Positions 1 to 9,059 of a stretch of 33,756 bases of DNA are shown in pieces. The stretch is from CAYPHY01 sp964410625. GTDB taxonomy: Bacteria; Chloroflexota; Anaerolineae; Promineifilales; Promineifilaceae. Below the pieces are notes generated by a model. That model did no database searches and had not been told where the DNA came from. It saw only the letters and a program-made list of their open reading frames with translations. Within the stretch, counting starts at the first letter, position 1, and each line of letters opens with the position of its first letter. The stretch covers positions 1 to 33,756 of the forward strand of contig CAYPHY010000053.1 of the NCBI GenBank assembly GCA_964410625.1. Direction: 5' to 3'. Position numbers and translations under genes: made by a program.

Positions 1-23
1 CAATGAGGCAATGAGGCAATGAA
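1..23. repeat. Short tandem repeat, CAATGAGG units
   Basis: The word CAATGAGG starts at 1 and again at 9, and a third partial copy (CAATGAA) follows at 17. It resembles the CAATGAA run at the other end of the window. It is probably one arm of an intergenic repeat cut by the window edge. No gene is visible before position 103. Confidence 0.6.
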
Positions 24-102
24 CAAAGGGATTTTTTGGAGAATTCGTTGGGTCGGTCAAATCCGTGGTTAAGCGTTTTTGCGCGTATCAGTAGAGTGGC
101 AT

Positions 103-642
103 ATGGATGGGGTTGTATCGCTATTAGATGAGAAACATTACCGGCTGGTGGAAGAACTCTGGGCGGAGATGCGGGAACGGTTCGGCCTTCAGGGTATTGA
201 TGTTACGCCCTACCCCCACTTTTCCTATCATGTGGCTGAGTCCTATGAAGTGGGGCAGGTAGAGCGAATATTATTGGCGTGGGCGCAGGAAACGGCCGTG
301 TTCTCACTAAAGACGGCCGGAATCGGCATTTTTACCGGCCCCCAACCCGTCATTTATCTCCCCGTCACGCGAACGACCACCCTGAGCACGCTCCACGATG
401 AGCTATGGCCCGCGCTGGACGCCTATAGCACAGGTAGCTCGGCTTACTATGCGCCGGAGAATTGGTTTCCCCACATTTCAATAGGCTTTGGCGATATCCA
501 ACCAGAGAAACTTGGGGCGATCGTCGAATGGCTAAACGAACAAACGTGGGCCTGGGACGTCACCGTCAACAACTTCGCCTTTTTCCGCGATCCGGGAAAC
601 GGCCCGCACATCCTCCACCGCCGCTTCAACTTCAGAAAGTAG
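103..642 (+). CDS. 2H phosphoesterase / 2'-5' RNA ligase family protein
   Basis: The 179-residue product has the two H-x-S motifs of the 2H phosphoesterase fold: HFS at residues 39-41 and HIS at 124-126, each preceded by proline. The family includes 2'-5' RNA ligases, which act on 2',3'-cyclic phosphates or 2'-5' linked RNA, and YjcG-like proteins; the substrate cannot be told here. The length is normal for the family. I chose the ATG at 103, which opens the usual N-terminal MDGVVSLLDE block; a TTG at 79 is in frame and would add eight residues. The ribosome binding site is weak. The gene stands alone on the plus strand, with convergent transcription from the lipoprotein gene downstream. No signal peptide is seen, so it is cytoplasmic. 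Confidence 0.85.
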   Translation: MDGVVSLLDEKHYRLVEELWAEMRERFGLQGIDVTPYPHFSYHVAESYEVGQVERILLAWAQETAVFSLKTAGIGIFTGPQPVIYLPVTRTTTLSTLHDELWPALDAYSTGSSAYYAPENWFPHISIGFGDIQPEKLGAIVEWLNEQTWAWDVTVNNFAFFRDPGNGPHILHRRFNFRK

Positions 643-680
643 AAAAACTGAATTCAGTATCAATTAACCACAGATAACAC

Positions 681-752
681 GGATTAAACGGATAAGTACG
701 GATTCTAAGTGGAGGAATCTGTGTTTACCCATTTAATCCATGTCCATCCGTA
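681..752. repeat. Intergenic palindrome, GGATTAAA / ACGGAT word family
   Basis: This lies between two convergent genes. GGATTAAA at 681-688 pairs perfectly with TTTAATCC at 732-739. TACGGAT at 697-703 can alternatively pair with ATCCGTA at 746-752. ACGGAT-type words recur through the segment. It could end transcription from either side, but there is no T-run typical of an intrinsic terminator. Confidence 0.6.
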
Positions 753-776
753 GTTTATTCATGTCCTCGCTTTCAT

Positions 777-1874
777 TTATTGTGGTTGCACGCGGTCCGG
801 GTCGGCCGGGAGCCAGCAAACGCCAGCGAGAGCCTCGGAGCAAGCCACTTGCCACCAACGGCCGTCGCGGCTAATACCCGTCACCTCATACGGCTCATTT
901 TGGGCGGCTGGCTCACCAGGAATCAGTCCCTCACCATAGGCGGCCGTAGGAAAGAGATCGCCGCTAACCACATTGACGGACGTGACCTCAGTATCCAAGA
1001 CAGGTAGGGGTAACTGTACTCCTTCGGCCGTTTGCAACAAGAAGGGTTCATACGCCAGTAATGCTTCGTCCGTCTGAAAGGTGATGACGTTGTTTGGATC
1101 GTAGGGAGCAGTTAGCCAATAGATGGCCGTGCCATCGAACGACACATAGCTCAGATAACGCTCCTCCACTCCTCCAGTGGCATTGGTGCGGACAAAGCCA
1201 AGCGCTAACCCCGGTAGCTGGCCCATTGAAATAGGAACAAACTCAAGAGGCGTAAAGGTATCGTCGGGATAAGTGATCGCACGATCCGCCTCAATCACAT
1301 CGAGATATAGCATCCCTAACGCTTCCAGAGCGGCACGCACGGCCGCTTCATCCTCCGCGCCCGGTATTTCGCCGGGTGTCAGCCCTTGCGCTTCCAATAT
1401 GGCCTGGAAGTCGGGATGGTTGTCCAGGGAGGTGACGCTGAGTTTGGCCGAGCCAACGAGTTCCGTTCCCTCCAAAACACATAGGAAAGGGCCACTTCCT
1501 TCACAAGGAATAACTTCCCATCCTTCGGGAGCGGGCGTTGGCCCTAGTAAGCTAAGGAAGATATTCAGCGGCAACCAGGGGGCGTTGGGGGCTTGCGTTG
1601 GAATCGGTCTGGTCTCCACTGGCTGAATCGTTGGCTCGGCCGTCGCTGGGCTGGTAGCGGTCTCTAATAGTGGCGGGGTGGAGGTTGGCGGCGCGGCCGT
1701 TGGTGGCACGGCGGTTTCCGTTATTTCAGTGGTTGGCGCGGCAGTTGGTGATTCGGTTTCGACAGGGGGGACGGCCGTACCCGTTGGGGATGGAGTCGCC
1801 GGTTGGTCTGGCGGATTACAGGCCGCCAGGAACAAAGTAAGCAGTAGCAATAGATAAGTCGTTAATGGTCTCAT
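777..1874 (-). CDS. Predicted lipoprotein with Pro/Thr-rich linker and C-terminal SH3-like domain
   Basis: The 365-residue product starts with a lipoprotein signal peptide: a hydrophobic run at residues 8-16 and a lipobox LAAC with the lipidated cysteine at 19. Residues 20-90 are a low-complexity Pro/Thr/Ala-rich linker, a style common in secreted Chloroflexota proteins. The middle (about 95-290) has no fold I recognise. The last 60 residues, with GRWWQV and GVCWL, look like a bacterial SH3 domain, which often binds cell-wall peptides. It is expected to be anchored outside the cytoplasmic membrane. An M23-type peptidase lies upstream on the same strand, so both may act at the cell envelope. 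The function is unknown. Confidence 0.8.
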   Translation of the reverse strand: MRPLTTYLLLLLTLFLAACNPPDQPATPSPTGTAVPPVETESPTAAPTTEITETAVPPTAAPPTSTPPLLETATSPATAEPTIQPVETRPIPTQAPNAPWLPLNIFLSLLGPTPAPEGWEVIPCEGSGPFLCVLEGTELVGSAKLSVTSLDNHPDFQAILEAQGLTPGEIPGAEDEAAVRAALEALGMLYLDVIEADRAITYPDDTFTPLEFVPISMGQLPGLALGFVRTNATGGVEERYLSYVSFDGTAIYWLTAPYDPNNVITFQTDEALLAYEPFLLQTAEGVQLPLPVLDTEVTSVNVVSGDLFPTAAYGEGLIPGEPAAQNEPYEVTGISRDGRWWQVACSEALAGVCWLPADPDRVQPQ

Positions 1875-1978
1875 TCTTTATCCTCGTTCGTTTGCGTAAA
1901 TCTGAACAGTCACGTTGCTAGACGTATGCGCGACTGTATTAGTTCCTCAAAGCCTACAAGGATAAGCGTTCACAATGA

Positions 1979-2725
1979 TTAACAGGTGGGGGTTGGCGTA
2001 CAACCGGTGGCGGCTGGTGTGCAGATGTGGTTGAGCGCCATGCCGAGATAGGGGGAGGGGTCTAAGGTGTTATTGAAGTCTAGTTCGTTGCGGTAGCGGC
2101 CGTTGCCATCGTCGCGCACAATCGAAAAATGTAGGTGAACCCATACGCTGCGTACCGAATTGCCGTTGTAATCGCCGGTATAACCAAGCAGGGTCCCTTG
2201 TTCGACAAACATCTCAGTCGTCCCTGGCGGAAATGCCTCCTCAATAAAATCATTCCCTTCGGTGTCGGCCATGTGGGTATAGTAGAGCCATATTTGCGTT
2301 CCGGGGCTTAGGGGATCATCAGGGATACGTTGGATCAGCGTACTGCGCCAGCCAGACTCGCGGGTGATATAGCCATCGTAAGCAGCAAATACGGGGGTCA
2401 AACCGGGGTCGGTGTTGCTGAAAATGTCAATTCCCTGGTGAGGGGCGGCGCTGGAATAAGGGCCGCGCGGGTCACCATAGAGCAAGCCGATGAAGCCATC
2501 GGCGGGGAGGATAAAAGGGGCATTGGGGCATTGATCACGCTGAACCGTGATCAATGCCGCTCGTGTCGCTTCGTTGCCCCCTTGCCAGGAGAAGAAATCC
2601 CCGCTGCGTGGATCGCGTAGGTCGCTTATGAGTTGAAGGATATAATAAATCAGTAGTGCAAAAGTTAACAGCAACGCACCACTAAGCAAGAGTTGAGTGA
2701 GGCGTCTGCGCTTCCCGTGAGTCAT
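1979..2725 (-). CDS. M23-family (LytM-like) peptidase, membrane-anchored
   Basis: The 248-residue product has a basic N-terminus and one membrane segment at about residues 11-33, with the rest outside. The peptidase domain shows the zinc ligands of family M23: H96 and D100 in HQGID, and H199 in HLHF, with H197 and H151 (YYTHM) as the other conserved histidines. M23 enzymes cut peptide cross-links of peptidoglycan or act on other glycine-rich substrates. All key residues are present, so it should be active. The C-terminus ends with a Cys/Thr/Pro tail. The gap to the lipoprotein gene (104 bp) is moderate, so co-transcription is possible but not shown. Confidence 0.88.
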   Translation of the reverse strand: MTHGKRRRLTQLLLSGALLLTFALLIYYILQLISDLRDPRSGDFFSWQGGNEATRAALITVQRDQCPNAPFILPADGFIGLLYGDPRGPYSSAAPHQGIDIFSNTDPGLTPVFAAYDGYITRESGWRSTLIQRIPDDPLSPGTQIWLYYTHMADTEGNDFIEEAFPPGTTEMFVEQGTLLGYTGDYNGNSVRSVWVHLHFSIVRDDGNGRYRNELDFNNTLDPSPYLGMALNHICTPAATGCTPTPTC

Positions 2726-2850
2726 CGTCAGGAGATTATCAAAGTCCTGGCGCTTTTCAAGTGTCGAGCCGTTTTTATTTTCGGCCGCTTATTCTTATAA
2801 TCACCTTGAAAGACATTCTATCCCTAGGGACGCAGATCAAGGTAGCACCT

Positions 2851-3708
2851 ATGCCCACTCAATTAGAGCATCAGTTCATTGCCACCAACGGTATCCAACT
2901 CCATGTGGTAACTGCCGGGCCAGCAGAGGGGCGACCAGTGTTCCTTCTACATGGTTTCCCCGAATATTGGCGAGGGATGGAGAAGCTGATTCCGCCATTG
3001 GCCGAAGCGGGCTACCGCGTGTGGGTCCCCGACCAACGTGGCTATAATTTGAGCGATAAGCCGCGTGGTGTTGCGGCTTACCAGATGGATACGTTGGCGG
3101 CCGATATAGTGGGCCTGATTAAAGCGACCGGCCATGAAAAAGCGGTGGTCGTCGGCCACGACTGGGGCGGGGCAATCGCCTGGTGGCTGGCGATTCACCA
3201 TCCCGCTTTGCTGGAAAAGCTGATCATTCTCAACATCCCCCATCCTCAGATAGCAGGCAAGCAACTGCTCACCAATCCATCTCAAGTATTGAGAAGCAGC
3301 TACGCCTTTTTCTTCCAACTGCCCTGGCTGCCAGAGTTTCTCTCCAGGTTTAACAACTGGGCATTGACCGTTCGCACGATGCGACTGACCTCGCAGCCAG
3401 GAGCTTTCAGCGAAGCGGAGATGAAGGGATACCGGAAAGCATGGTCTCAGCCAGGCGCAGCCACGGCTATGCTGAATTGGTACAGGGCCGCACTACGCTA
3501 TCCACCCGATCTGCTTGGCGATTTGCGCGTTACCGTTCCAACGCTGATGATTTGGGGTGCACGCGATTTCGCGCTGAGTCGCGAGATGGCCCCGCTGAGT
3601 ATTGAGAAGTGTGATGACGGCCGTTTGGTGATGCTGGAGGAAGCAACCCACTGGATACAACACGAAGAGCCTGAGCGTGTCAACGAATTGATCCTGTCAT
3701 TTTTGTAA
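2851..3708 (+). CDS. Alpha/beta hydrolase, epoxide hydrolase / haloalkane dehalogenase type
   Basis: The 285-residue product has the oxyanion-hole motif HGFPEYW (from residue 34) and the nucleophile elbow GHDWGG, with D104 as nucleophile. An aspartate nucleophile separates epoxide hydrolases and haloacid/haloalkane dehalogenases from serine esterases. The later acid (in GARDFALS) and the base histidine (in EATHWIQHEE) complete the triad. The substrate cannot be predicted. I chose the ATG at 2851, which has AAGG eight bases upstream and starts the conserved part; a GTG at 2761 would add 30 residues that do not look like this family. The gene is separated from the cyclase gene downstream by a long hairpin. 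Confidence 0.88.
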   Translation: MPTQLEHQFIATNGIQLHVVTAGPAEGRPVFLLHGFPEYWRGMEKLIPPLAEAGYRVWVPDQRGYNLSDKPRGVAAYQMDTLAADIVGLIKATGHEKAVVVGHDWGGAIAWWLAIHHPALLEKLIILNIPHPQIAGKQLLTNPSQVLRSSYAFFFQLPWLPEFLSRFNNWALTVRTMRLTSQPGAFSEAEMKGYRKAWSQPGAATAMLNWYRAALRYPPDLLGDLRVTVPTLMIWGARDFALSREMAPLSIEKCDDGRLVMLEEATHWIQHEEPERVNELILSFL

Positions 3709-3759
3709 GAACACGGTGTCTGGATTCAATAAGATTAGGAGTTACGCAGTTAAGAATTT

Positions 3760-3834
3760 TTTGCAACGAATTAGCGCGAATGAACGCGAAAAATAGCTCT
3801 CAATTCGCGTTCATTCGCGTAAATTCGATGCAAA
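3760..3834. repeat. Long hairpin, CGCGAAT word family
   Basis: Arms 3760-3790 and 3804-3834 are 31 bases each, separated by a 13-base loop, and pair almost throughout. The inner core (CGCGAATGAACGCGAA against its complement) is perfect. It lies between two plus-strand genes. There is no T-run after it. A TTACGCA word lies just outside (3742-3748), also seen at the ends of the element at 32650-32738. Confidence 0.85.
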
Positions 3835-3870
3835 TGTGTAAGCCCTAAAGAAACAAAGGATCAACGCCCT

Positions 3871-4707
3871 ATGTCCGACAAATCAGAGCATGAAGCAATG
3901 GTGGAAAGCATGTGGCGGTTTTTTCTGACCAATGGTGAACCACCCGGTTTTAACGAGTTGTATCCGTACAAGTTCCAGCATTTTCGGAGTGTAATCAGCC
4001 GGTTGCCCACCGATCCGCGCTGCCATTTGTGCAGCACCCCTTTTTCAGGAATTGGCGGACAATTGGCGCGAATCGTTCTTGGCAAGAAACCTTCGCGGCT
4101 CAATCCGAAATTGTGTAATAGTTGCGACCAATTTGCCCGTGAACATCAGGGAGGGGCAGAGGTCGAACTGTCTATGCTGTTCGCCGATGTGCGTGGCTCA
4201 ACCACATTGGCGGAGGGGGTGCGCCCGGCCGAGTATAGCCGTTTAATTGACCGCTTTTACAAGGTAAGCACCGACGTACTGATTCATTCCAATGCGTTGA
4301 TCGAAAAGATGCACGGCGATCAGGTGACAGGGTTGTATGTTCCTGGCTTTGCCGGAGCGGAACATGCGCGTATAGCCGTGGAAGCCGCGCAGGGCATCCT
4401 GCGGGCAACAGGGCACAACAACCGTTCTGGCCCCTATGTTCCGGTAGGCTGCGGCGTCCATACAGGGACCGCTTTTGTTGGTGCGGTAGGTTCGGGGGAC
4501 GGCGTCGTGGACATTGCCGCGTTGGGTGATGCGGTAAACACGGCCGCTCGCCTGGCCTCACATGCTGCTCCCGGCGAAGTCATCATCAGCGCGGAAACGT
4601 GCCGGGCCGCAAAATTGGATACAAGCCAGATGGAAGCGCGAACCCTTCAATTGAAGGGGCGCAGCGAGCCGGTCGAAGTCCGCGTTATCCAGATCGCTCC
4701 CGGTTAG
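3871..4707 (+). CDS. Class III adenylate cyclase with N-terminal zinc ribbon
   Basis: The 278-residue product has a C-terminal class III nucleotidyl cyclase domain (about residues 97-275). Metal-binding aspartates are D106 (FADVRGS) and D150 (HGDQ). The purine-reading pair is K146 and D214, the pattern of adenylate rather than guanylate cyclases. N223 and R227 (NTAAR) are the transition-state residues. All are present, so it should make cAMP. The N-terminal part has two CxxC pairs (C51/C54 and C82/C85), likely a structural or redox-sensing zinc site, and no membrane segment, so it is soluble. A histidine kinase with a cAMP-type binding domain is encoded in the same window at 19901-21133, a possible partner. 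It converges with ligA with only eight bases between. Confidence 0.9.
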   Translation: MSDKSEHEAMVESMWRFFLTNGEPPGFNELYPYKFQHFRSVISRLPTDPRCHLCSTPFSGIGGQLARIVLGKKPSRLNPKLCNSCDQFAREHQGGAEVELSMLFADVRGSTTLAEGVRPAEYSRLIDRFYKVSTDVLIHSNALIEKMHGDQVTGLYVPGFAGAEHARIAVEAAQGILRATGHNNRSGPYVPVGCGVHTGTAFVGAVGSGDGVVDIAALGDAVNTAARLASHAAPGEVIISAETCRAAKLDTSQMEARTLQLKGRSEPVEVRVIQIAPG

Positions 4708-4715
4708 TCAACCAA

Positions 4716-6737
4716 TTAGTCAACCAACGCCTGTAGCGCAGCCTGATCGAGAATAGGAACACCTAATTCTTGCGCTTTGGTCAGTTTGCTACCGGCCGCT
4801 TCGCCAGCAACCAGGTAGTTGGTCTTTTTGCTGACAGAGCCGGTCACTTTGCCGCCGTTGGCTTCGATGAACGCGGTCGCTTCGTCACGGCTCCAGGTGG
4901 GCAGCGTGCCGGTGATCACAAATGTTAGGCCGTTTAAGGGGCGTTCTCCTTGAGGCTCGGCCGTCTTTTCAGCAGCAAAATTCAGCCCGGCAGCGCGGAG
5001 CTTCTCTACGACTTCACGGTGGCGTTCATTGCTAAACCAGGTGACAACCGATTGGGCGGTTTGCGGGCCGATGCCGCCAATGGCGTTCAGCGTTGCCACA
5101 TCGGCGTTGGCAACGGCGTCAATGCTGCCCAACGCATCAATCAACATCCCCGCCACCACATTGCCGACAAAGCGGATGCCCAATGCCGTCAGCAGGCGTT
5201 CCGGCGGCCGTGATTTGCTGGCCTCAATACCGGCCAATAGCGCATCCACTTTCTTCTCTTTGTAACCTTCGAGTTGTAACAGGTCGTCCCGTTGCAGGCT
5301 ATAGATGTCCCCTACATCGCGGATTAATCCTTGATTGACGAGGAGGGCGGCCGTTTGCGTGCCAAAACTGACAATATCCATCGCGCCACGACTAACAAAA
5401 TACTCTACACGACGCACCAACTGCGCCGGGCAGGCCGGATTTTCACAATAGACGGCCACTTCACCAGGGAACTGCACTGCCGGATCACCACAGGCGGGGC
5501 AATGGGTCGGCCGGGTAATCGGTTGTTCTTCCCCGGTTCGCGCGTCTACCACTGGCCCAACGATGTAGGGAATCACATCCCCCGACCGCTTGACTATCAC
5601 CAGATCACCGACACGAATATCTTTGCGCTCAATTTCATCGTAGTTATGAAGCGTGGCATTACGCACAACGACGCCGCCGATCTCCACCGCTTCCAAGACA
5701 GCGTTAGGGGCAAGGATACCGGTACGGCCGACATTGACCTGTAGGCCAATCATCCGCGTCGTCTTTTCCTGGGCCGGAAACTTCATGGCAATCGCCCCGC
5801 GCGGGTCTTTGCCAACAAAGCCCAGGCTATCGGCCAGTTCGCGGTCGTTGATTTTGATCACGATGCCGTCCACTTCATAGTTGATCTGGTTGCGCCGCTG
5901 CATCCACTCCTCATAGACTGCAATGACATCATCCAACGACGAGCAGAGCTTGTTGTCAGGCGAGACAGGAAAACCGAGATCGCGTAGATAGGCGAGCCGT
6001 TCCCACTGCGTCACCGGGATCCCATCCCCATCCCAGGCGATGAGATCATAGCAGTAGAGGCGCAGCGGCCGTTCGGCCGTCTTCGCCGGGTCAAGCTGGC
6101 GCAATGAACCAGCAGCAGTGTTACGCGGATTCATATAGAGTGCTTCGCCGCGCTCCCCCCGCTCCTTGTTCAACGCCTCAAACTTATCCAGCGGGAAAAA
6201 GACCTCGCCGCGTACCACCAGATAGGCGGGTGGTTGCAACTCGCTGGCCGGATCAACAGGAATCCGCTTCGGCAGGCTGCGGAGGGTGCGCAGATTTTGT
6301 GTGACACCCTCCCCCACTACACCGTTGCCCCGCGTTGCCCCCTGGACAAAACGGCCGTCGCGGTAAGTTAGCACGACTGTCAGGCCATCCAATTTTGGTT
6401 CAACCACATACTCTAGTTGGCTGTCGTTGTTGGGAAGCAGGCGGCCGATGCGTGCCCGCCAGGCACGTAAATCCTCGGCATTAAAGGCGTTCATCAGGCT
6501 GAGGATCGGCGTCGGATGGGTGATCTTCTCGAAACCCTCGGCCGGTTCGGCCCCAGCTCGTTGAGTAGGCGAGTCTGGTGTGACCAGTTCGGGGTGTTCC
6601 GCCTCCAGTGCCAACAGCTCCCGGTATAAGGCATCATACTCAGCATCGCTAATCACCGGTGCATCCAGGACGTGATAGCGATAGAGATGATGGGCGATTT
6701 CTGTGCGTAATTGGTTGATTCGTTCTTCCGGCGTCAT
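4716..6737 (-). CDS. ligA: NAD-dependent DNA ligase LigA
   Basis: The 673-residue product is full length for LigA, which seals DNA nicks with NAD as cofactor in replication and repair. The domains run in the usual order. An Ia domain at the N-terminus is followed by the adenylation domain with nucleophile K115 in EPKLDG and by an OB fold. Then come a four-cysteine zinc finger (CPAC and CENPACP, about residues 405-430), helix-hairpin-helix repeats (GIRFVGNVVAG, GIGPQTA) and a C-terminal BRCT domain (about 595-673). It is a single housekeeping gene and the best marker here for placing the organism. The start ATG at 6737 gives the normal N-terminus. The stop region holds a short direct repeat (AGTCAACCAA twice). 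Confidence 0.98.
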   Translation of the reverse strand: MTPEERINQLRTEIAHHLYRYHVLDAPVISDAEYDALYRELLALEAEHPELVTPDSPTQRAGAEPAEGFEKITHPTPILSLMNAFNAEDLRAWRARIGRLLPNNDSQLEYVVEPKLDGLTVVLTYRDGRFVQGATRGNGVVGEGVTQNLRTLRSLPKRIPVDPASELQPPAYLVVRGEVFFPLDKFEALNKERGERGEALYMNPRNTAAGSLRQLDPAKTAERPLRLYCYDLIAWDGDGIPVTQWERLAYLRDLGFPVSPDNKLCSSLDDVIAVYEEWMQRRNQINYEVDGIVIKINDRELADSLGFVGKDPRGAIAMKFPAQEKTTRMIGLQVNVGRTGILAPNAVLEAVEIGGVVVRNATLHNYDEIERKDIRVGDLVIVKRSGDVIPYIVGPVVDARTGEEQPITRPTHCPACGDPAVQFPGEVAVYCENPACPAQLVRRVEYFVSRGAMDIVSFGTQTAALLVNQGLIRDVGDIYSLQRDDLLQLEGYKEKKVDALLAGIEASKSRPPERLLTALGIRFVGNVVAGMLIDALGSIDAVANADVATLNAIGGIGPQTAQSVVTWFSNERHREVVEKLRAAGLNFAAEKTAEPQGERPLNGLTFVITGTLPTWSRDEATAFIEANGGKVTGSVSKKTNYLVAGEAAGSKLTKAQELGVPILDQAALQALVD

Positions 6738-6916
6738 AGGCTAGATCGTAACTTATTCTCTGAAAATGCTCAAGCAACAAAGCTTAATGATTAATTGATG
6801 AAACGCTTTTGCCGGGCGGAAGTTGCGAGCTACAAATGGGTATACATATTACACCGATCGGGCGCGGATAACGCGGATCTCACTCATGTGAATTCGTAGG
6901 ATAAAGGAGTGCAAAG

Positions 6917-6982
6917 ATGGATCAGGTTTACGTGACTCAATTAGTAAGCTTTCGTTGTATGTCATTCCACCTTTTAGCCTAA
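6917..6982 (+). CDS. Possible 21-codon leader peptide upstream of ABC transporter
   Basis: The gap 6738-7054 holds no large gene. Within it an ATG at 6917 follows a strong ribosome binding site (AAAGGAG, 6903-6909, seven bases away) and opens a 21-codon frame ending with TAA at 6980. It ends 72 bases before the ABC transporter start. The product (MDQVYVTQLVSF...) matches no family I know. Leader peptides that control ABC exporters by attenuation are known (for example upstream of bmrCD in Bacillus). That this is one is inference; it may also be a gene remnant. Confidence 0.35.
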   Translation: MDQVYVTQLVSFRCMSFHLLA

Positions 6983-7019
6983 ACAAGGTATTATGGTCGA
7001 AATCGGTAACACCACTTGA

Positions 7020-7050
7020 CCCCAATATCGGCGATGAATTGGGGAGGAGG
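7020..7050 (+). promoter_or_regulatory. Hairpin abutting the ABC transporter ribosome binding site
   Basis: CCCCAAT (7020-7026) pairs perfectly with ATTGGGG (7038-7044) across an 11-base loop. The 3' arm runs directly into the Shine-Dalgarno sequence GGAGGAGG (7043-7050), four bases before the ATG at 7055. Folding would cover the first bases of the ribosome binding site, so it may modulate translation. Confidence 0.45.
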
Positions 7051-7054
7051 TTGG

Positions 7055-8884
7055 ATGCAAATTCTATGGCAATACTTGCGGCCGTTGCGTTGGTGGATCT
7101 TACTCGCGCTTATCCTGGCCGGGCTGACCCAAATTCTCGATCTGATTGATCCGATCATCATGGGCATTATCATTGATGATTATGCTCTCAACCCCAACAA
7201 TCGGCCGGAAGGAGAACTGGTGCGTGGCGCGTTGGGTTGGCTGGGGGTGGCTGTCACTGTGGCCCTGGCAGGGCGCGTATTCAGCGCCTTCCAGAGCTAT
7301 GTGATGCAACTCGTTGTCCAGCGCTTTGGGATGCAAGTCTTCAATGATGGGATGCGCCAGACCTTGCGGCTCTCTTACCAGGAATACGAGGAAAGCAGCA
7401 GTGGCGAGACGGTGGCAACGCTGCAAAAAGTGCGCAACGACATCGAACGCTTCCTCAACGCCTCGGTCAACATCGTCTTTTCCTCTGTTGTTGGCATCAT
7501 CTTCCTGATCTGGTATGCGATCACCAAACATTGGCTGTTGATACCGGTCTTTCTCGTTGGCTTGTTGCTCTTGGGTGGGCTGACCAGCTTGCTCGGCCGC
7601 CACATCAAAACCCTCCAACGCTCAATTTTGCGCGAGACAAGAGCGATGTATGGCACGATCACAGAGTCGCTGCGCAATATCGAGCTAGTCAAAAGCCTCG
7701 GCCTGACCTTCCCCGAAATCCGACGGATGCAGGGCTACACGCAGAAGATCTATGATCTGGAGATGGAAAAGGTGCGCCGCGTGCGATCGCTGTCGGTGGT
7801 GCAAGGGACGATCATCAACATCCTCAAGCAGTCGATTTTGTTTATCCTGCTGTGGCTGATCTTCCGCGATGTCCTCTCCGCTGGGGAACTGGTCTCTACC
7901 CAGGCGATCATCAACAAAATCTTCGGCCCGTTGCAACAATTAGGCAGCTTTATTCTCAACTATCGGGAAGCGGAAATATCGCTACAAACTTTTGAGGAAT
8001 TACTACAAAAGCCTATTGAACAACGGCCGGAAGAGCCAGTAGACATCGGCCGTGTCGAACATTTGCGCTTTGATGACGTCGTCTTTCGCCACCGCACAGC
8101 TGTGCAAAACGCCATTGACCATCTGACTTTCGAGGCACAGGTGGGAGACACAATTGCCTTCGTTGGCCCGTCGGGTTCAGGCAAATCAACGTTGATCAAG
8201 TTGCTGGTCGGGCTATATACGCCGAACAGCGGCACGATCTACCTCGACAACGTGCCGACCAATGAGCTACGCTATAACCGCATCCGCCGCCAAATCGGCT
8301 TTGTCACCCAAGACCCGCAGCTTTTCTCCGGCACGATTCGTGAAAATCTGCAATTTGTCAAGCATGATGCAACGGAAGAGGAAATGTATGACGCTTTGAA
8401 AAAGGCCTCGGCACTGGGTGTGATCGAGCGTTCGGGCAAGGGGTTGGACACGCGGCTCGGCGAGGGTGGCACACGGGTGTCGGGTGGCGAACGCCAGCGC
8501 ATCTCGATTGCACGAGCGTTGGTGCGGCGGCCACGCTTGCTGATCTTTGACGAAGCTACGTCAGCGTTGGACTCAATCACCGAACAGGAGATCACCACAG
8601 CCGTGCGTGAATTGTCGGCCGATAAACAACATCTAATGATCCTCATCGCCCACCGGCTGAGTACCATCGCCCATGCCGACCGGATTTACGTGTTGGAGCG
8701 CGGCCGAATTGTGGAAACAGGAACACACGAGGAGTTGCTGGAAAAGTTTGGTCTTTACTATGCCATGTGGCGGCAACAAATCGGTGAACGGGAAATTGAG
8801 CAGTTTGATCCATTCGCCAACCAGGCCAAAGAATCGCTACCTGGCACCCTAGATCAAGACAGGGAATTGATTGCCACCGTTTAG
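7055..8884 (+). CDS. ABC exporter half-transporter (fused permease and ATPase)
   Basis: The 609-residue product has an N-terminal six-helix exporter domain (about 1-310) and a C-terminal ATPase. The ATPase shows Walker A GPSGSGKST, the Q-loop region QIGFVTQDPQLFSG, signature VSGGERQ, Walker B LLIFDEATSALD with the catalytic glutamate, and the H-loop IAHRLSTI. All are intact. It belongs to the MsbA/multidrug/lipid exporter class and would work as a homodimer or with a partner; no second half-transporter is next to it. I chose the ATG at 7055 because GGAGGAGG lies just upstream; the in-frame ATG at 7034 and TTG at 7016 lack such a site and sit inside the hairpin region. The substrate is unknown. 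Confidence 0.92.
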   Translation: MQILWQYLRPLRWWILLALILAGLTQILDLIDPIIMGIIIDDYALNPNNRPEGELVRGALGWLGVAVTVALAGRVFSAFQSYVMQLVVQRFGMQVFNDGMRQTLRLSYQEYEESSSGETVATLQKVRNDIERFLNASVNIVFSSVVGIIFLIWYAITKHWLLIPVFLVGLLLLGGLTSLLGRHIKTLQRSILRETRAMYGTITESLRNIELVKSLGLTFPEIRRMQGYTQKIYDLEMEKVRRVRSLSVVQGTIINILKQSILFILLWLIFRDVLSAGELVSTQAIINKIFGPLQQLGSFILNYREAEISLQTFEELLQKPIEQRPEEPVDIGRVEHLRFDDVVFRHRTAVQNAIDHLTFEAQVGDTIAFVGPSGSGKSTLIKLLVGLYTPNSGTIYLDNVPTNELRYNRIRRQIGFVTQDPQLFSGTIRENLQFVKHDATEEEMYDALKKASALGVIERSGKGLDTRLGEGGTRVSGGERQRISIARALVRRPRLLIFDEATSALDSITEQEITTAVRELSADKQHLMILIAHRLSTIAHADRIYVLERGRIVETGTHEELLEKFGLYYAMWRQQIGEREIEQFDPFANQAKESLPGTLDQDRELIATV

Positions 8885-9059
8885 CAGGCAGCCCAGCAAA
8901 GCCAGTTCAACATTGTGCGCTCCGCCCGTTTCTGTTTCTGGCGTAGGCCATTGCCCTGGGATAAAATCGCGCTGTCTGTGATAAACTGGCACGATATGAA
9001 CCCAAAAGCGACCCTGGCTCTCAATCTGCATTTATCGCTACCGGCTGTAAAGGTACATC

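Noticed and set aside
3760..3834. Intrinsic terminator
   Set aside because: The stem is long and stable but no T-run follows on either strand, so I list it as a repeat hairpin only.
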